DNA of 64,000 nt from Streptomyces xanthochromogenes (GTDB lineage Bacteria; Actinomycetota; Actinomycetes; Streptomycetales; Streptomycetaceae): contig NZ_BMUZ01000003.1 of NCBI RefSeq assembly GCF_014650455.1, positions 434,001 to 498,000 on the forward strand, written 5' to 3'. Positions 49,588-58,241 of this stretch are shown one piece after another (within the stretch, counting starts at the first letter, position 1; each line of letters begins with the position of its first letter). The translations under genes were made by a program, and so were the position numbers. The notes beneath the pieces were generated by a model that saw only the letters and a list, made by a program, of their open reading frames with translations, was not told the DNA's origin and did no database searches.

Positions 49588-49602
49588 AAAGGCCCGCATC
49601 GG

Positions 49603-50316
49603 CTATGCGGCTCGGCCGGTCGATGCCGGCACGGGTCGGCTCCGGACCCCCGGCACTTCCGCGGTGCCGCGCCACCACCGGCGGGACGCCAGTGCGGCCA
49701 GGGCGGCGCCGACGGCATTGACCAGTACGTCGTCCACCGACGAAACCCGGTCGAGCCGGAAGACGTACTGCGCGGTCTCGACCAGGGTCGAGCAGACCGC
49801 CCCGAGGGCCAGGATCCGCGGCACGGACGCCAGTGCCGCGAACCGCATCGGGGCGAAGAAACCCAGCGCGGCGAACACCAGGAGATTACCGACGATGCCG
49901 AGCGGCCCCATGGTGACCAGGTCCCGCAGCGGTATCAGGCTCAGCCGGCCGGGGACCAGGCCGGCCGCGGCGCCCGGCATGAGGGTCAGCCAGAGGAAGG
50001 GCACCGTCCCGTGGACCATGCCCACGTCGACGAGCGACGTCCGCCACGGCGATGCGGCGCCCGTCGCACGCCGACGGCTCGCCAGCGCCCACACCACCAG
50101 AGCGGCCAGGGGCAGCGCGACCAGTGCCATGAGCACGACCCCGTTGAACGTGTCGAAGCAGCCGTGCCACCGGCCGGCCATGCACATCGGGGCGGACATC
50201 ATGAGCGGCCGCCACAGGATGCGCGCGATGCCCGCGACACCGAGGGCTGCCAGGCCGAGCAGGACGATCCTGCGGGTGTGGCGGGACCGTACCGAACGGG
50301 CTGCAATGTGGTTCAT
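49603..50316 (-). CDS. VanZ-family membrane protein
   Basis: A 237-residue protein with about five hydrophobic segments. LGLAALGVAGIARILWRPLM and VVLMALVALPLAALVVWALA are followed by MGPLGIVGNLLVFAALGFFA, then SVPRILALGAVCSTLVETAQ, then YVFRLDRVSSVDDVLVNAVG, the VanZ signature (E-T-x-Q.. and S-x-D-D-x-x-x-N). VanZ proteins confer low-level teicoplanin or lipopeptide insensitivity by an unsolved route. It shares a candidate response-regulator box with the next genes. ATG 50316. Confidence 0.82.
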   Translation of the reverse strand: MNHIAARSVRSRHTRRIVLLGLAALGVAGIARILWRPLMMSAPMCMAGRWHGCFDTFNGVVLMALVALPLAALVVWALASRRRATGAASPWRTSLVDVGMVHGTVPFLWLTLMPGAAAGLVPGRLSLIPLRDLVTMGPLGIVGNLLVFAALGFFAPMRFAALASVPRILALGAVCSTLVETAQYVFRLDRVSSVDDVLVNAVGAALAALASRRWWRGTAEVPGVRSRPVPASTGRAA

Positions 50317-50362
50317 GGCCTCATTGCAGCCGGGAACCCGTTGCCGGGGCGTATGCGATTTT

Positions 50363-50379
50363 CGATACGCCGGCGATAC
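50363..50379. promoter_or_regulatory. Response-regulator box upstream of VanZ (copy 2)
   Basis: CGATAC-GCCGG-CGATAC (reverse: GTATCGCCGGCGTATCG) is a direct repeat with an 11-bp period, 47 bp upstream of VanZ. It shares the TATCGCCGrCGTAT core with the site at 49571-49587. A further related half (CGTATGCG) lies just to its left. Confidence 0.5.
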
Positions 50380-50604
50380 GCGAAGCACGTCCCGGACTGC
50401 GTCCCGACCGCTCGGAGCGGCTCCCCGAACGGGCTCGCGGACTGCTCAAATCCAGCCATTCAGCCTCAGTTGGAGATGTTGATCTACAAACGTTAGGCTA
50501 GCTTTGGTTGCCTGTAGCAACCATATGGCAAGGCGACATCGCGAACGCGTGACCGTCGCGCGGCCCCCAACCGCCGTGCGGCTCACAGGAGGAAACACCC
50601 CGAC

Positions 50605-52149
50605 ATGTCAACAGCCCCCCACACCTTCCGTACTTACGTGGCGGAGAACCTGGACGCACTGCAGAGCGACCCGGGACGCGAGGTCTTCGTACATCAGGAA
50701 CGCCGGGTCACAGCAGGCGAGTTCCGCGATCTCGTGTACCGCTCGGCCCGGGCACTGCGCGCCCACGGCATCGGTCGCGGGCAGACCGTCACCCTGTTGT
50801 GCGGCAACCTGCCGGAGACGATCGCCGTGCGCTACGCGGCGCATCTGCTCGGCTGCCGGGTCAACCACCTCTACAACAAGCTCTCCGCGGAATCCCAGGC
50901 CGCCATCGTCCGCGATGTCGAGACGCGTGCCCTGATCGTCGATCCCCGCTACCTGGAGCGAGCCGTCGAGATCACCGAAGCGGCCCCCGTGCCGGACGTC
51001 CTCGTGCTGGGCCCCGCGAAAATCGGCACGGATATCCTGGAGTTGGCGGCCGCGCAGTCCGCCGAGCCGCTGGTGGGCGACGCGCGACCGGACGACGTGT
51101 GCACCATTCGGCACACCGGCGGCACGACCGGCCACCCCAAGGGCATCTGCACCACGCACGAGCAGGTGCAGTCCTTCCGCGGGTCGATCGTGGAGTCCGA
51201 GGAGGAGGCGCCCCGGCTACTGGTGTGCACCACCCTCGCGCACGCCGCCGGAATGATCACGGACTCCGTGCTCCGCGGCGGCGGATGCGTCGTCCTCCTG
51301 GAGGAGTTCGACCCCGGCGCCGTGCTCGACGCCATCGAGCGCCACCGCATCAGCCACCTCTTCCTGCTGCCGCCGCTGCTGTACCAGCTGATGGACCACC
51401 CGGACTCCGCCGAACGCGACACCTCTTCGCTGCGCAGCATCTCGTACGGGGGCTGCCAGTCCTCCCCCACGCGCATAGCCGACGCCATACGGCGCTTCGG
51501 TCCCGTACTGGTCCAGTTCTACGGTCAGAACGAGGCCGGCGGCATCAGCCTGCTCATGCCCGAGGACCACGACCCGAAGCGGCCGGACCGGCTGCGTTCG
51601 GCGGGGAAGGTGCTGCCTCAGGTCGAGGTGGCCATCCGCGACGAGTCCGGCCGCGACCTGACGACGGGCGAGCACGGGGAGATCTGCGTACGCTCCGCCA
51701 TGCTCATGAAGGAGTACTGGAAGCAGCCCGAGCTGACCGCGGAGGTGCTGCGGGACGGATGGCTGCACACCGGCGACATCGGATTCCTCGACGGCGAGGG
51801 CTACTTGACCGTCGTCGACCGGATCAAGGACATGATCGTGGTGGTGGGCGGCCATGTGTACACCACCGAGCTCGAGGATCTGATCAACTCCCACCCCCAG
51901 GTGCGGCAGAGCGCGGTGTACGGGGTCCGTGACGCCGACCGCATGGAGCGGGTGCACGCGACCGTGGTTCCGGTGCTCGGCAGCGGCCTCGACGCTCAGC
52001 AGCTGCGCGACTTCGTGCGCGAGGAACGCGGCGCCATGTACGTACCGGCGGAGATCACCTTCGTCGAGGCGCTGCCGCTGACGGACGCGGGCAAGCCCGA
52101 CAAGAAGCAGCTCCGTCTGCGGGCGGAGCGAGCGCACAACACGGCCTGA
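50605..52149 (+). CDS. AMP-dependent acyl-CoA ligase
   Basis: A 514-residue adenylate-forming enzyme. The P-loop-like signature is HTGGTTGHPKGI (near 170). QFYGQNEAGG is motif A5, with Asn where many have Thr. GWLHTGDIGFLD and DRIKDMIVVVGG are motifs A7-A8, and the catalytic Lys is in LTDAGKPDKKQL near the end. It is full length, and no carrier domain is fused. The upstream region is AT-richer with a weak TTAGGCTAGC iron-box-like stretch (50493-50502). AGGAGG-type site upstream of ATG 50605. Substrate unknown. Confidence 0.87.
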   Translation: MSTAPHTFRTYVAENLDALQSDPGREVFVHQERRVTAGEFRDLVYRSARALRAHGIGRGQTVTLLCGNLPETIAVRYAAHLLGCRVNHLYNKLSAESQAAIVRDVETRALIVDPRYLERAVEITEAAPVPDVLVLGPAKIGTDILELAAAQSAEPLVGDARPDDVCTIRHTGGTTGHPKGICTTHEQVQSFRGSIVESEEEAPRLLVCTTLAHAAGMITDSVLRGGGCVVLLEEFDPGAVLDAIERHRISHLFLLPPLLYQLMDHPDSAERDTSSLRSISYGGCQSSPTRIADAIRRFGPVLVQFYGQNEAGGISLLMPEDHDPKRPDRLRSAGKVLPQVEVAIRDESGRDLTTGEHGEICVRSAMLMKEYWKQPELTAEVLRDGWLHTGDIGFLDGEGYLTVVDRIKDMIVVVGGHVYTTELEDLINSHPQVRQSAVYGVRDADRMERVHATVVPVLGSGLDAQQLRDFVREERGAMYVPAEITFVEALPLTDAGKPDKKQLRLRAERAHNTA

Positions 52150-52251
52150 TACGCCCCAGCGCGCGCAGCCCCCGGCCGGAATGCCGGAGGCTGCGAGGCC
52201 GCGATGGCCCGAGACCGTGAGTTCGCGAGGCCGTGAAGGAGAGGGCCGCAG

Positions 52252-52632
52252 TCAGACCGCGCGGCCACCGAAGGGGCCGCCGAGGGGCGCGTCGGCGCCG
52301 TAGTACGCGCCCAGCTCCTCGCGGTAGGCAGCGTCGCCGAGGTGCTTGTCCCGGTGGAATTCGGGAGCGTCCTTGATCTGGTCCTTCGTCCGGTCGACGA
52401 ACACCTTCTGGGCGTCCCGGTCCACCCGGACGACCGTGCTCGCGGGGAGGAGAACCTCCTTGCCGAAGATCCACACGCCGGTGTCCACCACCAGATAGGC
52501 GTCACCGGCCTCCGCGGAATGCTTGTCGACCTTGCCGATGCTCCCGTCGGTGGCCTCGACCTTGTAGCCGGTCAGGTCCGCACCGGCCAGGTGGCCCGCG
52601 GTCGGCCTGTAGCTCCACACCTGCTCAGTCAC
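52252..52632 (-). CDS. PRC-barrel domain protein
   Basis: A 126-residue protein with one PRC-barrel: GADLTGYKVEATDGSIGKVD, then AYLVVDTGVWIFGKEVLLPA, then STVVRVDRDAQKVFVDR, followed by KDQIKDAPEFHRDKHLGDAA, a segment typical of actinobacterial stress PRC proteins. GTG 52632 has AAGGAG about 10 nt upstream. It may stabilise a membrane or RNA complex. Confidence 0.85.
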   Translation of the reverse strand: MTEQVWSYRPTAGHLAGADLTGYKVEATDGSIGKVDKHSAEAGDAYLVVDTGVWIFGKEVLLPASTVVRVDRDAQKVFVDRTKDQIKDAPEFHRDKHLGDAAYREELGAYYGADAPLGGPFGGRAV

Positions 52633-52983
52633 GCGAGAACAACTCCTTCGGCGCTTGTGGGTCATGGCTGCCATGTCATGTGCGTCATCTGCATGTACGT
52701 CGTGGGATGCGCGTGGCCGATCGTCATGCGTCCGCCTCGACGACGGGTGATGCGTCCACCTGGTCTCCGGGTGCCCCGCAACCCGCCCCTCATCCCCACA
52801 CCCCGGCCGCGGTGGCACCCTCTCCGGCTCACGCACACCATGAACTGCGCATACAGGCGCACGCCGCGCACCCCCGCACGCCCCGCGCGGGCTTTTCTGC
52901 GACTCTGACCGAAATGACGGCGCATGCAGCCGGAACGAGGGGGAACGCGGTGGTCACAAGCCAAGACGAGAGGCCCTGCTGCG
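52633..52983. other. Intergenic region, no gene recognised
   Basis: About 350 bp between divergent genes. Repeated ATG/CAT-rich patches (52660-52760) give several open frames that lack codon bias. No strong palindrome. Confidence 0.4.
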
Positions 52984-53232
52984 ATGCTCGAACCTCACCC
53001 CAAGACCCTGCGTACCCTCCTTGCACGCTACGCGGAGGCTCGTATCGCCCACTCCTGCCACGGTGACCCAGGCGCGGCCAGGGACCTGGAGGACGTCGCC
53101 TACACGCTGTGCGTCCTGACCGCGACGGCCTCCGTGGAGGACGCCATCGTGGTCGCGGACACCCTCCTCACGACGGCTCGTGACAGCCGCCCCGTCGGCG
53201 CCGAGCAGGCCGAGACGGATCTCGCCGCCTGA
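52984..53232 (+). CDS. DUF5133 protein
   Basis: An 82-residue helical protein, LEPHPKTLRTLLARYAEARI, then LEDVAYTLCVLTATASVEDA, then IVVADTLL, matching the Streptomyces DUF5133 family. ATG 52984 follows GAGAGG. Function unknown; paralogues are usually stress- or development-associated. Confidence 0.83.
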   Translation: MLEPHPKTLRTLLARYAEARIAHSCHGDPGAARDLEDVAYTLCVLTATASVEDAIVVADTLLTTARDSRPVGAEQAETDLAA

Positions 53233-53474
53233 TCCCGGCCATCGGCCGCACATCACAGCGCGGCTCGCGCTGAGCCGGTCCGGCGGGCCGGTACTGGACG
53301 GACGAAGCGGATACCGCGGGGCCCCGGCGTGCCGAACCGGGCATCGGCGTCCGTCCGAACCACGACAGCCCCGACCGGATCCGGCGGTGTCCCCGGGCGG
53401 GAGGCCCGCCTCGTGCGAGGCCCGCCGGTTTGCAGCACAGTAGGAACGAACCGCTAATCAGGAGGTACGCACCG

Positions 53475-54521
53475 ATGCCCGGTGGTCTGTCGCCCTCAGC
53501 CGCACTCGGCTCACCCGCGGAGCCGCGCGAGGACGGCGTCGGCGAATCGGTCCTCGACTCGGCTCGTCTTGAAGCGGCCCGGGTCTTTGCCGCTGTAGTC
53601 GAGGAGATCGGCACGGGGAAGACCGAATTCCCGCAGCCGGGCTCGGGGCGGACCGCTCACCGGTTCGCCGCCCTGCGCGACGTGGCGGAACGGGACCTGT
53701 GCGCCGCGCGCCTCGTCGAGGGGCATGTGGACGCGACCGCCATCCTCGTCGAACTCGGCGCGTCACCACCGGCGCCGGGTGAACGGTGGGGCGTCTGGGC
53801 GGCCGAGCCACCGGGCGAGGGGCTCACGGCGACGCGAGTCGGCGCCGGGTGGGAGATCAGCGGCCGCAAGCAGTACTGCTCGGGGGCCCACAGCTGCACC
53901 CATGCCCTGGTCACCGCGCAGACCCCGGACGGGAAGCGGCTGTTCGCCGTGGAGACGAGCGCCCCGGGGTACGCCCCCGTCCCCGGCACCTGGCAGGCGC
54001 TCGGCATGGCCGGCAGTGACACGCCCGATGTCCGCTTCACCGGAGTCCCGGCCGTACCCGTGGGGCCTGTCGGCGGCTACCTCGATCGGCCCGGTTTCCA
54101 GCACGGCGGCATTGGTGTGGCGGCGTGCTGGTACGGCGGTGCGGTGGCCGTCTCACGCACCTTGCACGAGGCCGCCCGACGTCACACCGATCCACACACC
54201 GATGCGCATCTGGGTACGGTCGACGTCCAACTGCACGCCGCCTGGGCGGTGTTGGAGCAGGCCGGCGCAGAAATCGACCACGATCCCGAGGACGTCGCGG
54301 GTGTGGCCCGAGTGCGCAGCCTCCGCGTGCGCGCCTTCGTGGAGTCCGTCTGCGCCCACGTGCTCACCCATGTGGGCCGGGCCACCGGCGCGGGCCCGCT
54401 CTGCCACGACCCGCGGCACGCACGGAACACCGCCGACCTCTCCGTCTACATCCGCCAGCACCACGCCGAGCGCAATCTGGCCGAGCTGGGCGCGCTCCTC
54501 GCGCGCCCGGAGGCGCGGTGA
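53475..54521 (+). CDS. Acyl-CoA-dehydrogenase-like protein (operon gene 1)
   Basis: A 348-residue protein with the acyl-CoA dehydrogenase layout: helical N-domain (about 25-100), a beta-domain (WGVWAAEPPGEGLTATRVGA, then GWEISGRKQYCSGAH and APVPGTWQALGMAGSDTPDV) and a helical C-domain (about 220-345). It is somewhat shorter than typical members (about 380), and the usual catalytic Glu is not obvious, so its activity is uncertain; flavin-dependent alternatives such as N-hydroxylation occur in this fold. AGGAGG precedes ATG 53475. Its stop overlaps the PIG-L start (TGATG), so it belongs to that operon. Confidence 0.75.
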   Translation: MPGGLSPSAALGSPAEPREDGVGESVLDSARLEAARVFAAVVEEIGTGKTEFPQPGSGRTAHRFAALRDVAERDLCAARLVEGHVDATAILVELGASPPAPGERWGVWAAEPPGEGLTATRVGAGWEISGRKQYCSGAHSCTHALVTAQTPDGKRLFAVETSAPGYAPVPGTWQALGMAGSDTPDVRFTGVPAVPVGPVGGYLDRPGFQHGGIGVAACWYGGAVAVSRTLHEAARRHTDPHTDAHLGTVDVQLHAAWAVLEQAGAEIDHDPEDVAGVARVRSLRVRAFVESVCAHVLTHVGRATGAGPLCHDPRHARNTADLSVYIRQHHAERNLAELGALLARPEAR

Positions 54522-55288
54522 TGAGCACTCCCCCCGCGGAGGAGCACTTCGACAACGCCATCCAGGCGCCGGGCACCGACGAGCGTCTGTGGCAGGCATG
54601 GTCCGGCTGGGACCGGCTCCCCGAAGCGACGCTGCCCCGCTCGGGCCGGGTCGTCGTCGTGGCAGCCCACCCGGACGACGAGGTTCTCGGCTTCGGCGGG
54701 TCCCTCGCACTGCTCGCCGAATCGGCCGTCGAGGTGACGCTGGTGATCCTCACGGACGGCGAGGGCTCCCACCCGCACAGCAGGCGCGTCACCCCCGAAG
54801 AGCTCGTACACATACGGGCCCAGGAGACTCGGGCGGCGCTGACCGAACTGGGCATCGCCCATGCGAGGGTGGCCCGTTGGGGCCTCCCGGACACGCAGGT
54901 CGCCGCCCATGAGGACCAGATCGTCACGCGTCTGCTTCCTCTGGTCACGGGCGCGGACCTCGTCGTCGCCCCTTGGACGGGCGATCTGCACGGCGACCAC
55001 GAGGCAGCGGGGCGGGCAGCCCTGGCGGCAGCCCGCGACGCGGCGGTCCCGTGCTGGCTCTATCCCGTCTGGATGTGGCACTGGGCGCAGCCGGAAGATC
55101 CCGGGGTTCCCTGGCACTCCGCCTCGCGCATCGAGCTTCCCGGCCGCGCCCAGTCCCGCAAGCGCGCCGCCATCGCGCGGTACGTGAGCCAGATCAGGCC
55201 CCTGGGGCCGGACCCCGAGGACTCCGCGATCCTCCCGCCGGACGAGATCGCCCACCACACGAGGGAGCGGGAGGTGGTCTTCCGATGA
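54521..55288 (+). CDS. PIG-L-type N-acetyl-glycan/LmbE-like deacetylase (operon gene 2)
   Basis: A 255-residue zinc amidohydrolase. VVVAAHPDDEVLGFGGSLAL holds the metal ligands His50, Asp53 and the base Asp52. A third His lies in DLHGDHEAAGRAAL (near 161). This is the PIG-L/LmbE superfamily, which removes acetyl from N-acetylglucosaminyl lipids, mycothiol precursors or secondary-metabolite sugars. TGATG junction upstream and ATGA downstream show tight co-translation. An N-deacetylase function is expected. Confidence 0.87.
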   Translation: MSTPPAEEHFDNAIQAPGTDERLWQAWSGWDRLPEATLPRSGRVVVVAAHPDDEVLGFGGSLALLAESAVEVTLVILTDGEGSHPHSRRVTPEELVHIRAQETRAALTELGIAHARVARWGLPDTQVAAHEDQIVTRLLPLVTGADLVVAPWTGDLHGDHEAAGRAALAAARDAAVPCWLYPVWMWHWAQPEDPGVPWHSASRIELPGRAQSRKRAAIARYVSQIRPLGPDPEDSAILPPDEIAHHTREREVVFR

Positions 55289-55902
55289 GCACCCCGTCGT
55301 CGTACTTCGAGGACATGTACCGCGGGTCCGCCGACCCGTGGCACCTCGCGGAACGGTGGTACGAGAGGCGCAAGTACGACCTCACGGTGGCTTCCCTGCC
55401 ACGTCTGCGCTATCGGCGCGCCCTCGAACCTGCTTGTTCCGTAGGGGAGTTGACCCTGCGGCTCGCCGAACGCTGCGACGAGGTGCTGGCCTGCGACCGG
55501 GTCGGGTCGGCAGTCGCCACGGCCGCCGCGCGCACCGATCACCTGCCTCAGGTGACGGTACGTCAACTCACTCTGCCCCAGGAGTGGCCGGAGGGGTCCT
55601 TCGATCTCATCGTGCTGTCCGAGGTGCTCTACTACTTCGACCGCGACACCCTCGACGACGTCCTGCGGCGTACCACGACCGCTCTCGAACCCGGCGGAAC
55701 CCTGGTCACCGTGCACTGGAACCACCCCGTGCCCGAACACCTCTGCACCGGGGACGAGTTGGCGGACATCCTCACCTCCGTACCGGGTCTCGCGCTCCTG
55801 GCCGATCACCGCGAGGACGACTTCGTGCTCCACGTCTTCGGCCGCGAGAACCCCGACGGGTCCCCGCCCCCGTCCCCCGCCGCGGACGAGGGGCTCGTGT
55901 GA
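55285..55902 (+). CDS. NodS-like SAM-dependent methyltransferase (operon gene 3)
   Basis: A 205-residue methyltransferase. YFEDMYRGSADPWHLAERWY, then ERRKYDL is the nodulation-protein-S type N-terminus. ALEPACSVGELTLRLAERCD is motif I and FDLIVLSEVLYYFD motif II. NodS N-methylates the deacetylated sugar of Nod factors. It follows the PIG-L deacetylase by a 4-bp overlap (ATGA), so methylation of a freed amine is plausible here, which is inference. It ends with GTGTGA into the next gene. Confidence 0.83.
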   Translation: MSTPSSYFEDMYRGSADPWHLAERWYERRKYDLTVASLPRLRYRRALEPACSVGELTLRLAERCDEVLACDRVGSAVATAAARTDHLPQVTVRQLTLPQEWPEGSFDLIVLSEVLYYFDRDTLDDVLRRTTTALEPGGTLVTVHWNHPVPEHLCTGDELADILTSVPGLALLADHREDDFVLHVFGRENPDGSPPPSPAADEGLV

Positions 55903-56636
55903 CACCCCATGACAGACCGGCCGCAAGACCAACATCGGTCGCGGTCATCATCCCGGCACACAACGAGGAGCGCCTGCTCCCGGCCTGTCTGGCCGCGATC
56001 CGAACGGCCGCCGAGCATCCGGGCGTCGCGGGGAGCCGAGTCGTCGTCGTGGTCGCCGCGGACAGTTGCGGCGACGCCACGTCCGATGTGGCCCGGCGGG
56101 CGGGCGCGCTCACCGTCGGCCTCGACGCCCGCAACGCGGGGGCCGCACGGGCGGCGGCGGCACGTAGGGCCCTTGACGTCCTGGGCGACGACAACGTGTG
56201 GATCGCCTCCACCGACGCCGACAGCGTCGTTCCGGAGCACTGGCTCGACTTCCAGCTGTCCCGCGCGGCACAGGGCTGGGAGGCCGTGGTCGGCACGGTC
56301 GCCCTGGACCACCTCGCCCTGGAGTCGCGCCGACTGGCCGTTCTCCACCAGCACTTGTACGAGGCCTCCCGGCCTCCGGGGGGCCTCACCTGGCACCATC
56401 CCCACGTCCACGGCGCCAACCTGGGCCTGACCGCCGGCTCCTACACCGCGGCCGGTGGATTCCCTCCCGTACGCGTCGGCGAGGACCATGCCCTGGTGCG
56501 GTCGCTCCAGCGGGCAGGCCGCCGCATCCTGCGCACGCCCGACTGCACCGTCACCACTTCGGGGCGGCTGCGTCCGCGCGCCCGGGACGGGTTCGGTGAC
56601 TACCTGGCGCGGCTGGCCGCCGAGGAGGCCGTGTGA
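55899..56636 (+). CDS. Family-2 glycosyltransferase (operon gene 4)
   Basis: A 245-residue glycosyltransferase. VAVIIPAHNEERLLPACLAA is the nucleotide-binding start. STDADSVVP holds the DxD metal motif (Asp106-Ala-Asp108), and the acceptor region is in GGFPPVRVGEDHALVRSLQR, an E-D-H catalytic-like segment. No membrane helices are visible. GTG 55899 overlaps the previous stop by 4 bp. It is the last gene of the four-gene operon; it may assemble the glycan that is deacetylated and methylated. Confidence 0.83.
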   Translation: MTPHDRPAARPTSVAVIIPAHNEERLLPACLAAIRTAAEHPGVAGSRVVVVVAADSCGDATSDVARRAGALTVGLDARNAGAARAAAARRALDVLGDDNVWIASTDADSVVPEHWLDFQLSRAAQGWEAVVGTVALDHLALESRRLAVLHQHLYEASRPPGGLTWHHPHVHGANLGLTAGSYTAAGGFPPVRVGEDHALVRSLQRAGRRILRTPDCTVTTSGRLRPRARDGFGDYLARLAAEEAV

Positions 56637-56951
56637 ACAGCGGCTGCACAAGGAGGAGTTGGGGCTGAGCCGTGCTCGCCTACGGCCACTGGGTGCGCTC
56701 GGCGCCACCGCGCTGCCCGAAATCTTGAAGCCCCGCTCAGAGATCCTCCGGGGTGAGCCGTGCCGACCCCGCGAAAACCTGTGGAACACCGGCGCTGAGC
56801 TCCACTACCTTGCTGGCGAGCCAAGTCCCCCAGGCAAGGACGTCCCGTTGTACACCGTGTGAGACCTCCCACCGACTGATCTGTCGCGCGTCGCACCAGT
56901 GCGCCGCGCTGCTTTCTGCTGCGGACTTCTCACTGAAACCGGTGTACTTCT
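56637..56951. other. Intergenic region, AT-richer, no gene recognised
   Basis: About 315 bp after the glycosyltransferase operon. It is AT-richer than its surroundings, and the reading frames have no coding signature. It may be a remnant of an older gene. Confidence 0.4.
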
Positions 56952-57503
56952 GTGCTGCTCAACAACTGGGTGGTCGCACCCACCCGCCTGCCGCTCGTTC
57001 GGCGCCGTTGCCACACGTGCGCGTCCGACCGATTCCGGGCAAGCGGCAAATTCCGCGTCAACGCCCATCACAAGGTGATCGACGCCTGGCTCCTCGTGCT
57101 CTGCACCGGCTGCGGGGGCACCGCGAAGCTCCCGCTCCTGGAGCGGGTGAACGTACGCGACGTCACACCCGCGCTACTCGACGGACTGCATGGCAACGAC
57201 CCTGTTCTCACTGCCCAGTTGCTCCAGACTCCGGCCGTCCGGCGGCGCAGTCGCATCGCTCTGGACTGGACCGACGCCTGGTCTCTCGACACCGGTGGAG
57301 CTGAACACCTGGACGGCGGGGTGATGGACGTGTCGGTCCGCTTCGCAGCGCGCATTCCGGTGCGCCCGGAGCGACTCGTCGCCGAAGGCTGCGGTCTTTC
57401 ACGGGCCGAGGTCGCGCGACTGATCGGGGCGGGGAAGCTCGTATCGGCGGTCCGGCTGAGCGACAGGCTGTCCGGCGACTTCACGTTCACGCTGAAGCGC
57501 TGA
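56952..57503 (+). CDS. DUF1062 protein
   Basis: A 183-residue protein with the DUF1062 layout: RRRCHTCASDRFRASGKFRV, then NAHHKVIDAWLLVLCTGCGG, then TAKLPLLERVNVR. The two CxxC pairs (CHTC and CTGC) probably bind zinc. The C-terminal part resembles an S4-like RNA-binding fold (CGLSRAEVARLIGAGKLVSA). Role unknown; nucleic-acid binding is likely. The start GTG 56952 is the earliest plausible. The last 21 bases are duplicated just downstream. Confidence 0.8.
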   Translation: MLLNNWVVAPTRLPLVRRRCHTCASDRFRASGKFRVNAHHKVIDAWLLVLCTGCGGTAKLPLLERVNVRDVTPALLDGLHGNDPVLTAQLLQTPAVRRRSRIALDWTDAWSLDTGGAEHLDGGVMDVSVRFAARIPVRPERLVAEGCGLSRAEVARLIGAGKLVSAVRLSDRLSGDFTFTLKR

Positions 57504-57528
57504 CATGACGTTCACGCTGAAGCGCTGA
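57483..57528 (+). repeat. 21-bp duplication of the DUF1062 gene end
   Basis: The last 21 bp including the stop codon (57483-57503, ACGTTCACGCTGAAGCGCTGA) recur at 57508-57528 after a 4-bp CATG. This is a 25-bp tandem duplication, probably by replication slippage. Confidence 0.85.
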
Positions 57529-57557
57529 GGAGCCGAACCCCTCCAAATCAGGGGCAG

Positions 57558-57588
57558 GACCTGCCCGGCACGAACGGCCGGGCAGGTC
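57558..57588 (+). terminator. Terminator of the DUF1062 gene
   Basis: GACCTGCCCGGC and GCCGGGCAGGTC form 12-bp perfect arms with a 7-nt loop, followed by TTCCTC. It lies between the DUF1062 gene and the convergent hypothetical gene. Confidence 0.75.
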
Positions 57589-57592
57589 TTCC

Positions 57593-58057
57593 TCAAACGG
57601 TCCTGCACGTGCGATAACCCGAGGCCCGCGGTCGGGCCGTTCGCGAGCGGCTCCGCCCCTGGGGCGTCCGCGCACCGGCGGCCGGGCCGATCACGAAGGG
57701 GCTGCTGTAGGCAAGCAGTTCACTGTCCTGCGACACCTCGATCCAGTACGTACCCATGGGCAGCGCCGGAACCGTCACCGTCGTGCCGCCACAGCGGGGG
57801 TCGACGTCCGTGGCCAACTCGGCCACCGCGCCACGCCATTGTCCGGCGGTGACCACCTTCAGGCTGACCGCGTGCGCGGTGCGCTCCGGCTGATGGAGGT
57901 GCCACAGAACCTTTCGGCGGGCGCCACAGGGCCACGTTGCGGAACTGCCAGGCGTCAATACGTGCAGGGACTCGGCTTCGGGGGTCCAGTCGGGCAGCCG
58001 GCCGGGACTCGTGGCCAGCTCCCAGGCCCGGTCGAGCCCGTGGCGGGTGGGTGCCAT
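57593..58057 (-). CDS. Hypothetical protein
   Basis: A 154-residue protein. MAPTRHGLDRAWELATSPGR starts after a perfect AAGGAGGGAGC site (ATG 58057), which supports a real gene. The middle (VSLKVVTAGQWRGAVAELAT, then TTVTVPALPMGTYWIEVS) has alternating hydrophobic residues like a beta-sandwich. The C-terminus is Arg/Ser-rich and probably disordered. No export signal. No family was recognised. Confidence 0.6.
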   Translation of the reverse strand: MAPTRHGLDRAWELATSPGRLPDWTPEAESLHVLTPGSSATWPCGARRKVLWHLHQPERTAHAVSLKVVTAGQWRGAVAELATDVDPRCGGTTVTVPALPMGTYWIEVSQDSELLAYSSPFVIGPAAGARTPQGRSRSRTARPRASGYRTCRTV

Positions 58058-58241
58058 GATGCTCCCTCCTTACGGCGGCCGGCCGTGCCGGACCGGTCGC
58101 CCGCGTCCTCGTCCCATGCTCCTGCCCGACTCTTGGCGAAATCAACGGGCCCATCGGCCTCCACGACGTGACTTTGGTCCCCCCCTGCCCTGTATCCGCG
58201 CCCGAGCTGCCGGCTCAGCAGGCCGGCCGGCTTCCCGCGCG

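Noticed and set aside
50493..50502. Iron-box-like TTAGGCTAGC before the acyl-CoA ligase gene
   Set aside because: It shares the left core with the DmdR consensus, but the right half does not match, so it was not counted as a regulator site.
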